DNA of 35,547 bases from Opitutales bacterium (GCA_013215165.1 JABSRG010000042.1:1-35547); one strand, 5' to 3'. Counted from the stretch's first letter, positions 24,597 to 32,680 are shown. Program-made: numbers and translations. Notes: generated by a model from the sequence alone, not told the origin.

Positions 24597-25222
24597 TGAG
24601 GTATCTGGCTCTGCTGTTGGTGTTTATCTCGGGCGTCAGGGCAAATGGTCCGCTGACTGTCTATGCTCCCCGTCCATTAGTGGCATGGATTACTCAAGCC
24701 GTCGGGAGCGACGCTGTTATCTTAGTGGATACGGCAGAGCGGTCTGAGTTAGCTCTCGCCTACCGAGAAGGTGATGCCCTCGAGGCTTTTGAAGGATCGG
24801 TTGTTTATCTGGCGGACGGCTTGCCTTTGGAGAACTTGGCGGAGCCGGATCGCATACCGATCGAGCCGCGGTGGTTGGGCTTCTTGCTTGTTGCAGTCAG
24901 CGAAGTCTTAGCGGAGGTGCGACCTGAACAGGCGGACTCCTTTTTCGATCAAGCAGGCTCAATTGCCAAAGAACTACGCTTGGGGACCTATCAAATCCGG
25001 CGCAGTCTTCGCGGGGTGGAGACTCCTGTGTTACTCTATCCGGGAATGAGTGCTGAATTGAGTGATGTTTTAACGCATCTGGGGATCGAATGGCAGACTG
25101 TAGAAGATGGCCTAAAACTCACACTTCCACCGATCGAGACTTGGGAGTCGATTTTGAGCCCTTACCAGTCGGTAGCCTCGGCGTTGCTCAAGCTACATCA
25201 GGGAGCACCAGATCCCCAATAA
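24596..25222 (+). CDS. Exported protein resembling TroA/ZnuA substrate-binding domain, metal ligands missing
   Basis: 208 residues from ATG 24596, which shares a base with the upstream stop, so it is translationally coupled to the nucleosidase. Signal peptide at the N-terminus (MRYLALLLVFISGVRANG). The order of elements LTVYAPRPLVAWITQAVGSD, VVYLADGLPLENL, SIAKELRL, VLLYPGMSAELSDVLTHLGI recalls the TroA/ZnuA cluster of metal-binding proteins, but the conserved metal-coordinating His residues are not visible, and no ABC transporter genes follow. It may be a ligand-binding relative with a changed role beside the nucleosidase. Its 3' end overlaps the convergent gene by 35 bases. Confidence 0.62.
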   Translation: MRYLALLLVFISGVRANGPLTVYAPRPLVAWITQAVGSDAVILVDTAERSELALAYREGDALEAFEGSVVYLADGLPLENLAEPDRIPIEPRWLGFLLVAVSEVLAEVRPEQADSFFDQAGSIAKELRLGTYQIRRSLRGVETPVLLYPGMSAELSDVLTHLGIEWQTVEDGLKLTLPPIETWESILSPYQSVASALLKLHQGAPDPQ

Positions 25223-25886
25223 AAGTCACCCGCTCTTGCATATCTTGAAGGCATGAACGGACTTTACGGAACTCTTTCGCAAGGAGGTCGAAGGTATCAC
25301 TCAATTGAAAGAGACCGGATAATTGATGATGCGACAGCCGCTCAAACTGGCTGATACCCATCTGGGCATAAACTTCTGGACTGGGAGCCGCTTTACGCTC
25401 TACGCGTTGTCTGAGATGAGCATCAAAGAGGCTAGTCACCATGAGAGATAGGTTTGCGACGCGCGCTCGGACGTAGAAACGGCGTTCACGTGGTGTCCGT
25501 TCAATATGCTCCATGGCTTCGCTGATGTAGAAGTAGGCTATATTTCTACCTAGGCCATGACGGTTGCGCCGCGACACATTGGCCAACGTGGTGAGTAAAG
25601 ACGCCACGTAGTCGGCGGCATCGCGGTCATCAATTTTGGCATCTCTGAGTAAACGCCGCACGATAACATAAAAGTACAGCTGGGGTGAAACGGGGAGCAC
25701 TTCCGAGATGGTGATGAGGCTCTCATACAGTGCCTCGTTGTCGAGGACCAGGTCGCGTGATTGATCATCGCCCAGAAGCTCTTGAAGGGCAGAGCTACTA
25801 GTGTCTCCCTGAGACAATACCTGGTCGATAAACTGCACATCGCAGGCAGTCAGCCGGTTACGGCAAAACGGGACCAAGACTTCCAT
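25188..25886 (-). CDS. Hypothetical helical protein
   Basis: 232 residues from ATG 25886; a TTG two codons upstream is possible. Almost entirely alpha-helical, rich in Arg, Leu and Glu, with no signal or membrane segment, so cytoplasmic. Recognisable blocks such as YEMSLITISEVLPVSPQLYF-like and RRNRHGLGRNIAYFYISEAM suggest a conserved helical domain, but I cannot name a family. It converges on the TroA-like gene with a 35-base overlap of coding ends. Confidence 0.65.
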   Translation of the reverse strand: MEVLVPFCRNRLTACDVQFIDQVLSQGDTSSSALQELLGDDQSRDLVLDNEALYESLITISEVLPVSPQLYFYVIVRRLLRDAKIDDRDAADYVASLLTTLANVSRRNRHGLGRNIAYFYISEAMEHIERTPRERRFYVRARVANLSLMVTSLFDAHLRQRVERKAAPSPEVYAQMGISQFERLSHHQLSGLFQLSDTFDLLAKEFRKVRSCLQDMQERVTFIGDLVLPDVA

Positions 25887-26036
25887 ACCCAAGACTTAGC
25901 ATCGCTTATGCCATCGCGCCCCAGGTCAGTGTTCATCAGGGATTTGATGTGCCTTGAAGTATATGTGGTAGATTTTTCCGGTCTTAGTTGCCGCGATCGA
26001 TTGCCATGGGCTGGCTCAAAGCTCAAGCCAAGCAAT

Positions 26037-26055
26037 GGCTGTCGCCATCACTCTA
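26037..26055 (-). repeat. Single family A palindrome
   Basis: GGCTGTCGCCATCACTCTA as at 18962-18981. Similarity to 18953-19025 extends about 40 bases further (GAGCT…AAACCAGTTTCC…AGAT). It lies in the 279-base gap before the toxin-antitoxin pair. Confidence 0.7.
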
Positions 26056-26130
26056 ATTACAGAACTCGAGCTAAACCAGTTTCCCACAGATTGGGTAACA
26101 TCTTTCCGAGTTAGCTTAGGCTATCCGAAG

Positions 26131-26168
26131 TTGACTGCATGCATTCGTCTTATAAAAGTGTATGCATG
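26131..26168 (+). promoter_or_regulatory. Promoter/operator of the first FitAB/VapBC-type pair
   Basis: TTGACT (26131-26136) and TATAAA (26151-26156) may be -35 and -10 boxes, with a short 14-base spacing. The inverted motif CATGCAT (26138-26144) … ATGCATG (26162-26168) brackets the -10 box and overlaps the start at 26166, a good position for autoregulation by the antitoxin. Confidence 0.5.
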
Positions 26169-26426
26169 GCTCAAGTAACAATCAGACGAGTGAAGGAAGC
26201 GTGGATAGCCGAAGCCAAGCGAAAAGCCCAGTTGCGTGGTGAGTCCATGAATCAAGTCCTCGTTGATGCTCTGCAGTCTGGATTGGGTTTAGCTGGAGAG
26301 GACAAAACAAACGGGCTTGAGCAGTTTTCAGGAAGTATCCCTGATAACTCTGAGGCCGAGACAGAGTATTGGGCGCGATTTTTGAGTGATGACTTGAAAC
26401 AAGTTAATCCCGACGACTGGAAGTGA
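26166..26426 (+). CDS. FitA/VapB-type ribbon-helix-helix antitoxin
   Basis: 86 residues from ATG 26166, chosen because an upstream ATG at 26139 lies within the presumed promoter. The N-terminal MAQVTIRRVKEAWIAEAKRK and GESMNQVLVDAL form a ribbon-helix-helix (Arc/MetJ-like) DNA-binding domain. The acidic C-terminal tail (SIPDNSEAETEYWARFLSDD) is the toxin-binding part. It neutralises the downstream PIN toxin and represses the operon. The toxin start overlaps its stop by 4 bases. Confidence 0.85.
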   Translation: MAQVTIRRVKEAWIAEAKRKAQLRGESMNQVLVDALQSGLGLAGEDKTNGLEQFSGSIPDNSEAETEYWARFLSDDLKQVNPDDWK

Positions 26427-26818
26427 AGCTGTTTCTCGACACTAACGCCTACTCGGGATGGTTGCGCCAAGGGCTGTGGCATGAGCCGATTACACGTGCA
26501 GAGGAGGTGCTATTATCTCCCATCGTATTGGGCGAACTGCGGGATGGCTTCAAAGGAGGACGCCGCGCATCTGACAACGAAGCCAGACTCCTACAGTTTC
26601 TCAAGCATTCTTCTGTGACGCTTGTGCCGATAATGGAGTCTACCAGCGCGGTTTATGCGGAACTTAAACAACACTTACGTAAACAAGGCACTCCGATTCC
26701 TGAAAACGACATTTGGATCGCTGCGTCGACGATTGAACACGGCTGTGTATTAGCCACTGGTGATCAGCATTTTGAGTATTTGCCGCAGGTGCGCACCCTG
26801 GACGTTCGTGCGTTCTAA
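26423..26818 (+). CDS. VapC/FitB-type PIN-domain ribonuclease toxin
   Basis: 131 residues from GTG 26423, overlapping the antitoxin stop. PIN-domain acidic residues are present: Asp6 in LFLDTNAY, Glu in VLGELRDGF, Asp in IPENDIWIAA and Asp in LATGDQHF. VapC toxins cut tRNA or rRNA sites in a Mg-dependent way. Full-length and intact, unlike the stub at 7491. It converges with the 26815 gene, with a 4-base overlap of stops. Confidence 0.92.
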   Translation: MKLFLDTNAYSGWLRQGLWHEPITRAEEVLLSPIVLGELRDGFKGGRRASDNEARLLQFLKHSSVTLVPIMESTSAVYAELKQHLRKQGTPIPENDIWIAASTIEHGCVLATGDQHFEYLPQVRTLDVRAF

Positions 26819-27354
26819 TAGGTAAATGCCGTCGCGGTCAGGGAGAGACCAACGACACAGATAAATGCTCCGATGCCGCGTGTACGGCTTTTGCTGGTGT
26901 AGATCCAGTCGAGCCAATCACGCATCTTATAAGGCATGCCGCCGAGGTAGATCGCCAAGGCTATGCCGACATAGACCACTCCCGCCATGTAACGTCTTTG
27001 AGGAAAATCCCACTGCATGTAGGCAGCGTCGAGAAATACAAATGCCGCCAATAAGCCCAGGCCTGCTAACCCGCGCACAGCCAGGAAATCGGGGACGTAG
27101 ATAAAGCTGAGTAATGCACCTACGCCAAAGACGATAAGAAGCTTATCCTTGTGGTTGCCGAAGTCTGCTTCGCCGAGCTGCGATACATGGAAGAGGAACC
27201 AAGCGGCGCTGATCGCGATCAGGACGTAAGCTGCAGACTTGTTTCGTGGAAAAGCCCGGGCGATTTTTTCGCTCGTAGCGTTTCCGAATAAAAAATGAGC
27301 TCCGAGTGCCAGCGTGAGCAGGCCGACGATGAGGTTGGCGAGGAAAAGTGACAT
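26815..27354 (-). CDS. Hypothetical integral membrane protein
   Basis: 179 residues with about six hydrophobic segments: LANLIVGLLTLALGAHFLFG, AAYVLIAISAAWFLFHV, LLIVFGVGALLSFIYV, LAGLGLLAAFVFLDAAYM, YMAGVVYVGIALAIYLG and GIGAFICVVGLSLTATAF. No recognisable enzyme or transporter motif. It begins 11 bases after the miaB stop on the same strand and is probably cotranscribed with it. Confidence 0.75.
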   Translation of the reverse strand: MSLFLANLIVGLLTLALGAHFLFGNATSEKIARAFPRNKSAAYVLIAISAAWFLFHVSQLGEADFGNHKDKLLIVFGVGALLSFIYVPDFLAVRGLAGLGLLAAFVFLDAAYMQWDFPQRRYMAGVVYVGIALAIYLGGMPYKMRDWLDWIYTSKSRTRGIGAFICVVGLSLTATAFTY

Positions 27355-27365
27355 GACGTGGGGTG

Positions 27366-28757
27366 CTAGACCGCAGCTACACGCAGCTGTGCCGCGTCTT
27401 CTATGCCTTCCAACACAAGATCACCCATCAGCGTACTCACTGAGGCCTCGTTGATACGCACTTCGACCAGTTCGCCAACTAGGCGCTCTGAACCGGTGAA
27501 GACGACTTTGCGGTGACCCCGTGTCCGTCCCATGTATTTACTTTCACCCTTGCGAGCTGGACCTTCCACAAGAATCTCCTGAGTGGTGCCGACGAGGCTT
27601 TGGTTATACTGTATCGATTGGTCTTCTAGGATATCGAGGAGCACTTTGAGGCGCGCTTCTTTCACCTCTTGAGGGACTTGGTCTCCGCGGTCGGCAGCAT
27701 CGGTTCCTGTGCGTTTTGAATACTTAAACAAAAAGGCCATGGGAAAGCCGATTTCTTTAAAAAGTGATACTGTATCTTCGAACTCAGCGTCCGTTTCTCC
27801 GGGAAACCCGACGATGATGTCGGTAGAAAAGACCATCTGTGGTGCTGCAGTGCGCAGGTCTTCGATGATGCGCAGAAAACGCTCGCGGGTGTAGGTGCGC
27901 CGCATTTCCTTGAGAATCCGGTTATTGCCGCTCTGCATTGGGAAATGGATATATTCGCAGAGCTTGGGTAGATCGCGGTAGGCCTCGATGAGGTCTTTGC
28001 GGAAGCCCACTGGGTGCGGGGAGGTAAAGCGGATCCGCTCAATGCCATCGATGGCGTGAACGCGTTCGATGAGGCGCACAAACGGGCTTTTGCCGTTTTC
28101 CCTTCTTAAGAAATCCCGTCCGTAGAGATTTACGATCTGGCCGAGTAGGGTAATTTCTTTGGTGCCATTGGCCGCCAGTTCGCGCGCTTCTTCTACGATA
28201 TCGTCCATGGGGCGACCACGCTCGCGGCCCCGCGTTTTGGGAACGATGCAATAGGCGCAGTTCATATTGCAGCCCTGCATAATGGAAACGAATGCGCTGA
28301 TTTTGCGCTCCGTGCCGAGGTGGGCTCGAATGGTGTTTTGGGATCCGGTTTCTTCGTCGAGATCGACGATAGTATTTGGTTTGGGCCCGAGGCCTTGTTT
28401 CGAGCGTATGATGTTATCCAGGTGATCGGGGACCTGGTGAAATTTCTGCGTGCCGACGACCAGGTCGAGGTCGGGCAGGCTTTTCAACAACCCTTCGCCG
28501 CGGTTTTGAGCCATGCAACCCATGATCCCTAAAACATAGTCGGGTTTCTTTCGCTTATTGGCAGATAAGTGCCCCGCTTTCCCAATAGCTTTCTGCTCTG
28601 CCTGGTCGCGCACCGAACAAGTATTGAGCAGGACAACATCCGCTTGATGCTCTGTAGACACGATTGAATAGCCGCGATCTCTGAGCATCGCAGCCACTGC
28701 CTCGGAGTCACGCTCGTTCATCTGGCAGCCGTAAGTCTTGATATATACGCGGTTCAT
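27366..28757 (-). CDS. miaB: tRNA-2-methylthio-N6-dimethylallyladenosine synthase MiaB
   Basis: 463 residues. UPF0004 domain with three iron-sulphur Cys (C11 in YGCQMN, C47 in NTCSVR, C81 in MGCMAQ), the radical-SAM cluster CNMNCAYC (C163, C167, C170), and the C-terminal TRAM domain (GTTQEILVEGPARKGESKYM … GELVEVRI). It adds a methylthio group to isopentenyl-A37 of tRNAs reading codons that begin with U. The family motif GQNVNSYG reads GQIVNLYG here. A membrane protein gene follows 11 bases downstream. Confidence 0.96.
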   Translation of the reverse strand: MNRVYIKTYGCQMNERDSEAVAAMLRDRGYSIVSTEHQADVVLLNTCSVRDQAEQKAIGKAGHLSANKRKKPDYVLGIMGCMAQNRGEGLLKSLPDLDLVVGTQKFHQVPDHLDNIIRSKQGLGPKPNTIVDLDEETGSQNTIRAHLGTERKISAFVSIMQGCNMNCAYCIVPKTRGRERGRPMDDIVEEARELAANGTKEITLLGQIVNLYGRDFLRRENGKSPFVRLIERVHAIDGIERIRFTSPHPVGFRKDLIEAYRDLPKLCEYIHFPMQSGNNRILKEMRRTYTRERFLRIIEDLRTAAPQMVFSTDIIVGFPGETDAEFEDTVSLFKEIGFPMAFLFKYSKRTGTDAADRGDQVPQEVKEARLKVLLDILEDQSIQYNQSLVGTTQEILVEGPARKGESKYMGRTRGHRKVVFTGSERLVGELVEVRINEASVSTLMGDLVLEGIEDAAQLRVAAV

Positions 28758-28856
28758 CGTGTGTTGGGAGTCGTAAGGAGATGAACGACAAGGGGATACT
28801 TGTCAATGACGACGGGCTTCCTGGTGATCCTATTGAATGAGTCGTGGCAAAGTGCT

Positions 28857-28880
28857 GGAGGGCGGCGCTTCGTCGCCGCC
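28857..28880. repeat. Family B palindrome
   Basis: GGCGGCG-CTTCG-TCGCCGCC hairpin (28861-28880) preceded by GGAG; also found at 30013, 33031 and 35053. It lies in the gap upstream of miaB. Confidence 0.75.
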
Positions 28881-28925
28881 TTGAATTCCGGTTACGGCTA
28901 TCCGCTAGTATAGTCTTAGCACGCT

Positions 28926-29399
28926 CTAATTCCGCGTCGGTGTGGGCGACGGAGCCGGCACGCTGTCGAAAAAGTCAAAATTGAAGTCGAAGAACGCCGA
29001 GAGCACGAACAGAACGACCGCGACGATCAGGCCCATGACGATGGCGGCAAGTAATCCCACAGGAATCATGATTAAGGACACCCAAAACGCCTTACCGACT
29101 CCTATCTGATGCCGCTGGTGGATGACGATAGACTGGATCACGAAAGCAATCGTCAAAGTAGCCAAAAGATAACCTGGCTCGCCCATCTGAGAGGGGTCTT
29201 GTACTGAGACAGCTTGAAGCACGGTCGACGCGATCAGATTGATAACCGATGCAATGAGCATCGTCAGGAAGGCATTCCCGAATCCAAGTCGTTCCTTAAT
29301 CGCGAATTTGTAAGCAATGCGGAATATGATGGTAGAGAACAGGCATCCCAGCACGCCCCAGATGAGTAGGGTGGCAAAATTGATGAGCATAGTTTCCAT
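28926..29399 (-). CDS. Hypothetical membrane protein
   Basis: 157 residues with about four membrane helices (INFATLLIWGVLGCLFSTII, FGNAFLTMLIASVINLIAST, LATLTIAFVIQSIVI, WVSLIMIPVGLLAAIVMGLI-VAVVLFVLSAFF) and a Phe/Asp-rich then Pro-rich C-terminus (SVPAPSPTPTRN). No recognised family or active-site motif. It lies 46 bases downstream of moaC on the same strand, so it may be read from the same transcript. Confidence 0.7.
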   Translation of the reverse strand: METMLINFATLLIWGVLGCLFSTIIFRIAYKFAIKERLGFGNAFLTMLIASVINLIASTVLQAVSVQDPSQMGEPGYLLATLTIAFVIQSIVIHQRHQIGVGKAFWVSLIMIPVGLLAAIVMGLIVAVVLFVLSAFFDFNFDFFDSVPAPSPTPTRN

Positions 29400-29445
29400 T
29401 ATTGAAGCTTAGAAATGGCGGGTGGCCGCTGGGGACGTCAATGCC

Positions 29446-29934
29446 TCAAGCGCCGATGTCTGATTTACCGCCGGTCTTCCTGACGACCTCAATGCCCGTG
29501 ATGCGCATGTCTTGGCTCAGCGCTTTGCACATATCATAGACTGTTAGAGCTGCGGCGGATACTGCGGTGAGCGCCTCCATTTCAACTCCGGTTTTTCCGC
29601 TGAGTTTAACGGTCGACTCGATACGAATGCGACTCTGGTCTGGCTCGGGACGGATGCATATTTTGATGCTTTCGAGCAGCAAGGGATGGCAGAAAGGGAT
29701 CCAGTCTGCCGTGCGTTTGGCCGCCTGGGTGCCGGCGATGATCGCTGTCTGAAATACCGGACCTTTTTTGGTCGTAATATCCCCATCGCGTAGTTGGTTC
29801 ATCACCACGGCGGGCACCTCAATGTATCCTATAGCTGTGGCCGTGCGTTCAGTGACGGCCTTTCCAGAGACATCCACCATCGTAGGCTGATTGGAGGCGG
29901 GGTCGATATGTGAAAAATCAGGGCTCATGGTCAT
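29446..29934 (-). CDS. moaC: Molybdenum cofactor biosynthesis protein MoaC
   Basis: 162 residues, typical length. MoaC (cyclic pyranopterin monophosphate synthase) makes cPMP together with the radical-SAM enzyme MoaA. Visible motifs: HIDPASNQPTMVDVSGKAVT, the AGTQAAKRTADWIPFCHPLL active-site block, KTGVEMEALTAVSAAALTVY-DMCKALSQDM and KTGGKSD at the end. ATG 29934 is used; an upstream TTG and a downstream ATG (29928) are possible. Other moa genes are not in this window. Confidence 0.95.
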   Translation of the reverse strand: MTMSPDFSHIDPASNQPTMVDVSGKAVTERTATAIGYIEVPAVVMNQLRDGDITTKKGPVFQTAIIAGTQAAKRTADWIPFCHPLLLESIKICIRPEPDQSRIRIESTVKLSGKTGVEMEALTAVSAAALTVYDMCKALSQDMRITGIEVVRKTGGKSDIGA

Positions 29935-30012
29935 CAAACTCTAGGTCTCCCGCAAAGAGGCAAAGATACAAAGCAATTTATTAGGATTTGTTGTATTACA
30001 AAGAGCCTTGAA

Positions 30013-30036
30013 GGCCGGCGCTTCGTCGCCGCCGGA
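30013..30036. repeat. Family B palindrome
   Basis: GGCCGGCG-CTTCG-TCGCCGCC then GG, closely matching 28861-28880. Confidence 0.75.
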
Positions 30037-30107
30037 GCAGTTGCTGAAACACAGAATGCCTCAGATTGAATATAAACACTCAAAGATGATTAGAGAATCG
30101 ACGTAGT

Positions 30108-30184
30108 GTAGGGTGATCGCGAGAGCGATTGCCAACGGGTGCTCAGATCCCAAGGTCAGGCAACGGCTATCGCCGTCATCCTAC
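30108..30184. repeat. Inverted pair of family A palindromes (REPIN-like)
   Basis: Plus unit 30108-30133 (GTAGGGTGATCGCGAGAGCG then ATTGCC) faces minus unit 30165-30184 (GGCTATCGCCGTCATCCTAC) with about 31 bases between, the same layout and spacing as 18905-18981. Confidence 0.82.
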
Positions 30185-30526
30185 GGGTAGGGCCGCAGCG
30201 CCGAGTCTGTCGATTACGGCGAACCGTCCTTTCCGTTCCATATATCCCAGAATAGCCTCAAGCTAAGGCTGTCTACCTCCTTGTGCAATCCAAGAACCAC
30301 AGACGCAGCGATACCTCCGTAACCACGAAATGCTCCGCATTCTGGAATCTGCGTCCTGCCGCTGATGGGAATACTGCATTTTGATTTGATGCACCGATCT
30401 CCCAAGTCGCATCGGGCAGCCAAGCAAAGCGAGTCTAAGCAGCTAGGGAAATCCATTTTAGATTGAAAACCAATCGTTTGCTCAAGCACAGAGAATGGAG
30501 CCTCCCGCTTCATCTTATTAAAGACT

Positions 30527-30913
30527 CTACGGCCTGAACGCTAGATTTGGACATACAGTCAAAATCTTTTTATCGAAGGTATACAGTTTTAGGCCCAAAT
30601 CTTCAGCCAGGCAGACATATTGACTGTCATACGCCGAACACCCGGTTCGTCGGGAGGTGGAAAGCACTCGTTGAGCAGGAAGATTATAACTCTGCCCCTC
30701 CATCATTTCACAAGCTAGATTCAGGGTTTGGTCCGCGACCTCAGAAGACACCACTCCTTGCCGCTCCGAATTAGATAAAACACTCAGAAATTCATCGAGC
30801 CATAAACGCGGTGCGATCCAATCCGATTCGCTTTCACGCAGTTTCACGACTGCATCCGTTTGATCTCCCTCGATGAGCAGATATGCGATAACGTTTGTAT
30901 CGACGACGATCAT
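30527..30913 (-). CDS. VapC-type PIN-domain ribonuclease toxin
   Basis: 128 residues. PIN acidic residues: Asp5 in MIVVDTNVIAYLL, Glu in LDEFLSVL, Asp in CSAYDSQYVCLAE and Asp in LYTFDKK. Asn/Asp arrangement and length are normal for VapC. It is downstream of its antitoxin with a 4-base overlap and is unrelated in close sequence to the 26423 toxin, so it represents a separate acquisition. Confidence 0.9.
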   Translation of the reverse strand: MIVVDTNVIAYLLIEGDQTDAVVKLRESESDWIAPRLWLDEFLSVLSNSERQGVVSSEVADQTLNLACEMMEGQSYNLPAQRVLSTSRRTGCSAYDSQYVCLAEDLGLKLYTFDKKILTVCPNLAFRP

Positions 30914-31146
30914 GAACGCCCGTCTTTGATAGCGTTCTGTAAAAACTCTTGGCTTATCGGAACTCGATTTCTTTCTCGGTTCAGCCGGATCCGATGCAAA
31001 AGATCCGCATCATTTGTTTTTTGAGGGGATGTCGCTGCGGCTAATAAATGAATGATTTGGCGGTTCAAGCTGCGTCCATTTATCTCTGCCATATTTTTTA
31101 ATCTTTTGTGTAAATCAGCAGGAAGCTCTTTGAGTGTTATGTGCAT
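30910..31146 (-). CDS. FitA/VapB-type ribbon-helix-helix antitoxin
   Basis: 78 residues: MHITLKELPADLHKRLKNMA and NGRSLNRQIIHLL form an Arc-type ribbon-helix-helix DNA-binding domain; the C-terminal basic-acidic segment would bind the toxin. The start ATG (31146) is directly preceded on its strand by two copies of TTTGGAACC-like sequence, 11 bases apart, which may be its operator. Confidence 0.85.
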   Translation of the reverse strand: MHITLKELPADLHKRLKNMAEINGRSLNRQIIHLLAAATSPQKTNDADLLHRIRLNRERNRVPISQEFLQNAIKDGRS

Positions 31147-31166
31147 GGTTCCAAAAAGGTTCCAAA
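31147..31166 (-). promoter_or_regulatory. Direct repeat upstream of the VapB-type antitoxin
   Basis: GGTTCCAAA at 31147-31155 and 31158-31166, an 11-base period, touching the start codon; candidate operator. Confidence 0.45.
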
Positions 31167-31255
31167 GTGGATTTATGTCAACGGGCTCTTGCTATCAGAC
31201 TGGGAAATGGGTTAAATAGAAAAAGCTTTCTGCGGGTTTCTGCGCATTCTACTGG

Positions 31256-31597
31256 CTATTCAATTCGTATAGTTTTTTGAACATGAGTGCCCAAGGCAAT
31301 CGCTCTCGCGATCACCCTACGGATTGTCAAAAACTGCAGCCCCTTTTGAAGCATGAGAGCCGGTTCGGCTAGCGGCTCTACAGCTGGACGCTCGCCTTGT
31401 TTGTTGAGATAAACGACAGCGATTATGGGTGCCGGCTCACCTAGGAAACGGGCATCTGCGTCGCGGTAGCGTGCCGACATCCGCTTGATATTGTCGCGCT
31501 CAGGCAGAGTAACTTTCCCCGCCACACCCCCGGTCTGTGCACCCAGAAGAGATCCAAGAAAAAGGCTGAGACACACGCTTAGGCAGCGGAGCATCAT
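31256..31597 (-). CDS. Exported cupredoxin/plastocyanin-like protein, C-terminus replaced by a palindrome
   Basis: 113 residues from ATG 31597 (the frame extends upstream to 31678). Signal peptide MMLRCLSVCLSLFLGSLLGA. The GGVAGKVTLP … PIIAVVYLNKQGERPAVEPL … ALMLQKGLQFLTI pattern resembles the N-terminal half of secreted cupredoxin-like proteins, which continue with FxPHVLPV and copper-binding His/Cys/Met. Here the frame instead passes through a family A palindrome (31295-31320, read RRVIARAIALG) and ends nine residues later. The copper-binding half is therefore missing. Whether the product still folds is doubtful. Confidence 0.6.
   Translation of the reverse strand: MMLRCLSVCLSLFLGSLLGAQTGGVAGKVTLPERDNIKRMSARYRDADARFLGEPAPIIAVVYLNKQGERPAVEPLAEPALMLQKGLQFLTIRRVIARAIALGTHVQKTIRIE
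31295..31320 (-). repeat. Family A palindrome inside a coding frame
   Basis: Minus-strand GTAGGGTGATCGCGAGAGCG then ATTGCC, identical in core to 30108-30133, located in the 3' part of the cupredoxin-like frame. Confidence 0.8.
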
Positions 31598-31696
31598 TTT
31601 GTTAAAACAGCAAAATGGCTCAGATTGAAGGACGGAATCGACAGTTTGGTTGATCCTCTGGCTTGATTCTTCACCCAAGCTGTTTCCAGTCGCTGT

Positions 31697-32680
31697 ATGA
31701 TCCGTTCATCGCTTTCCCTCTTCCTCGCTATGTCTCTGGCCGTCACCGGTTGCAAAACAGTGCCCGAGCCATCTCCCGAACTTACGCCGGTTGTCATGCA
31801 GTTCGATTGGATTTTCAATGCCCAGTTTGCGGGCATCTATCAAGCCATCGAGCAGGGTTATTATGGAGACGCTGGCATTGAAGTGCAGATGCGTGCCGGT
31901 GTTACTCAGGCCGACACCGTTCCTTCGACCTTGGCCGAGCCGCTCATTAGTCTCGGCTGCTCTGAGCTCAACGTCCTCTTGGCCGATGTGGCTGCGGGTC
32001 AGCCTGCCGTCGCGCTGGGGACCATGTTCCAGGACAGCCCCATGGGTTGGATGTATTTAAAAGATGGCCCCGTCGCCGCCTTCACCGATCTCCCTAAAGT
32101 GCGCGTCGGCATTCATCCGGATGGAGCGCGCATCTTGAACGAACTGCTTATTGCCGCAGGAGAGGACATATCAAATTTTGAGACCTTCGAGGCGTCCTAC
32201 GACCCCAGTCAGCTTTTCGACGGTAGCGCTGACGCCCTGCAGTGCTACTACATCGACGAGTTTGTGAAGCTAGAGCAGATGGTGGGAGACAACGCCGGGG
32301 TATTTCTGGCAAAAGACCAAGGCTACCGCGCCTACTCACAAGTCATGTTCACCCATCGTGACACTATCGAATACCATCCCGAGCTCGTATCCGCCTTCCT
32401 CAAAGCAACCCGCGATGGCTGGGCCTACGCGCTGGCTAACCCCGAAGAAACGGTCGACCTCATCATCGAAAAATACAACCCCGAGCTCGACCGTGCCTAC
32501 CAGATAAGGTCCCTCCAAAAGATCACCGAGCTCATGATCCCGGAAGGCGGCTATCTATTCGAGCCCATGGATCCGACGGTCGTCGAAACCGTCCTCGCCG
32601 GCCTCAGCGAGAGCGGCCAGATCGACGCCGAAGTCGATATGGAGACCTTACTCCAGCAACAGTTCCTACCCAGCCCCTAA
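31697..32680 (+). CDS. NMT1/THI5-like ABC substrate-binding lipoprotein
   Basis: 327 residues. Lipoprotein signal with lipobox AVTGC (Cys about residue 19). The NMT1/THI5-type binding-protein pattern follows: VVMQFDWIFNAQFAGIYQAI-EQGYYGDAGIEVQMRAG, a GCSELNVLLADVAAGQPAVA block, then the second lobe with TFEASYDPSQLFDGSADALQ and AFLKATRDGWAYALANPEET. Such proteins bind pyrimidine thiamine precursors, nitrate/taurine-like anions or related ligands. No permease or ATPase gene is adjacent, so the ligand is open. It diverges from the cupredoxin-like gene across 99 bases. Confidence 0.88.
   Translation: MIRSSLSLFLAMSLAVTGCKTVPEPSPELTPVVMQFDWIFNAQFAGIYQAIEQGYYGDAGIEVQMRAGVTQADTVPSTLAEPLISLGCSELNVLLADVAAGQPAVALGTMFQDSPMGWMYLKDGPVAAFTDLPKVRVGIHPDGARILNELLIAAGEDISNFETFEASYDPSQLFDGSADALQCYYIDEFVKLEQMVGDNAGVFLAKDQGYRAYSQVMFTHRDTIEYHPELVSAFLKATRDGWAYALANPEETVDLIIEKYNPELDRAYQIRSLQKITELMIPEGGYLFEPMDPTVVETVLAGLSESGQIDAEVDMETLLQQQFLPSP

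Larger units (their letters stand above)
29938..30526. other. Non-coding gap with one family B palindrome and a REPIN-like pair
   Basis: No convincing gene. A family B palindrome lies near 30013-30036 and a family A inverted pair at 30108-30184. One minus-strand frame at 30214-30513 has odd composition and no family match, so I leave it as non-coding. Confidence 0.55.

Noticed and set aside
30214-30513. Minus-strand 99-residue frame between moaC and the VapC toxin
   Set aside because: No recognisable domain, Cys/Gly-odd composition and a repeat-rich setting; not convincing as a gene.
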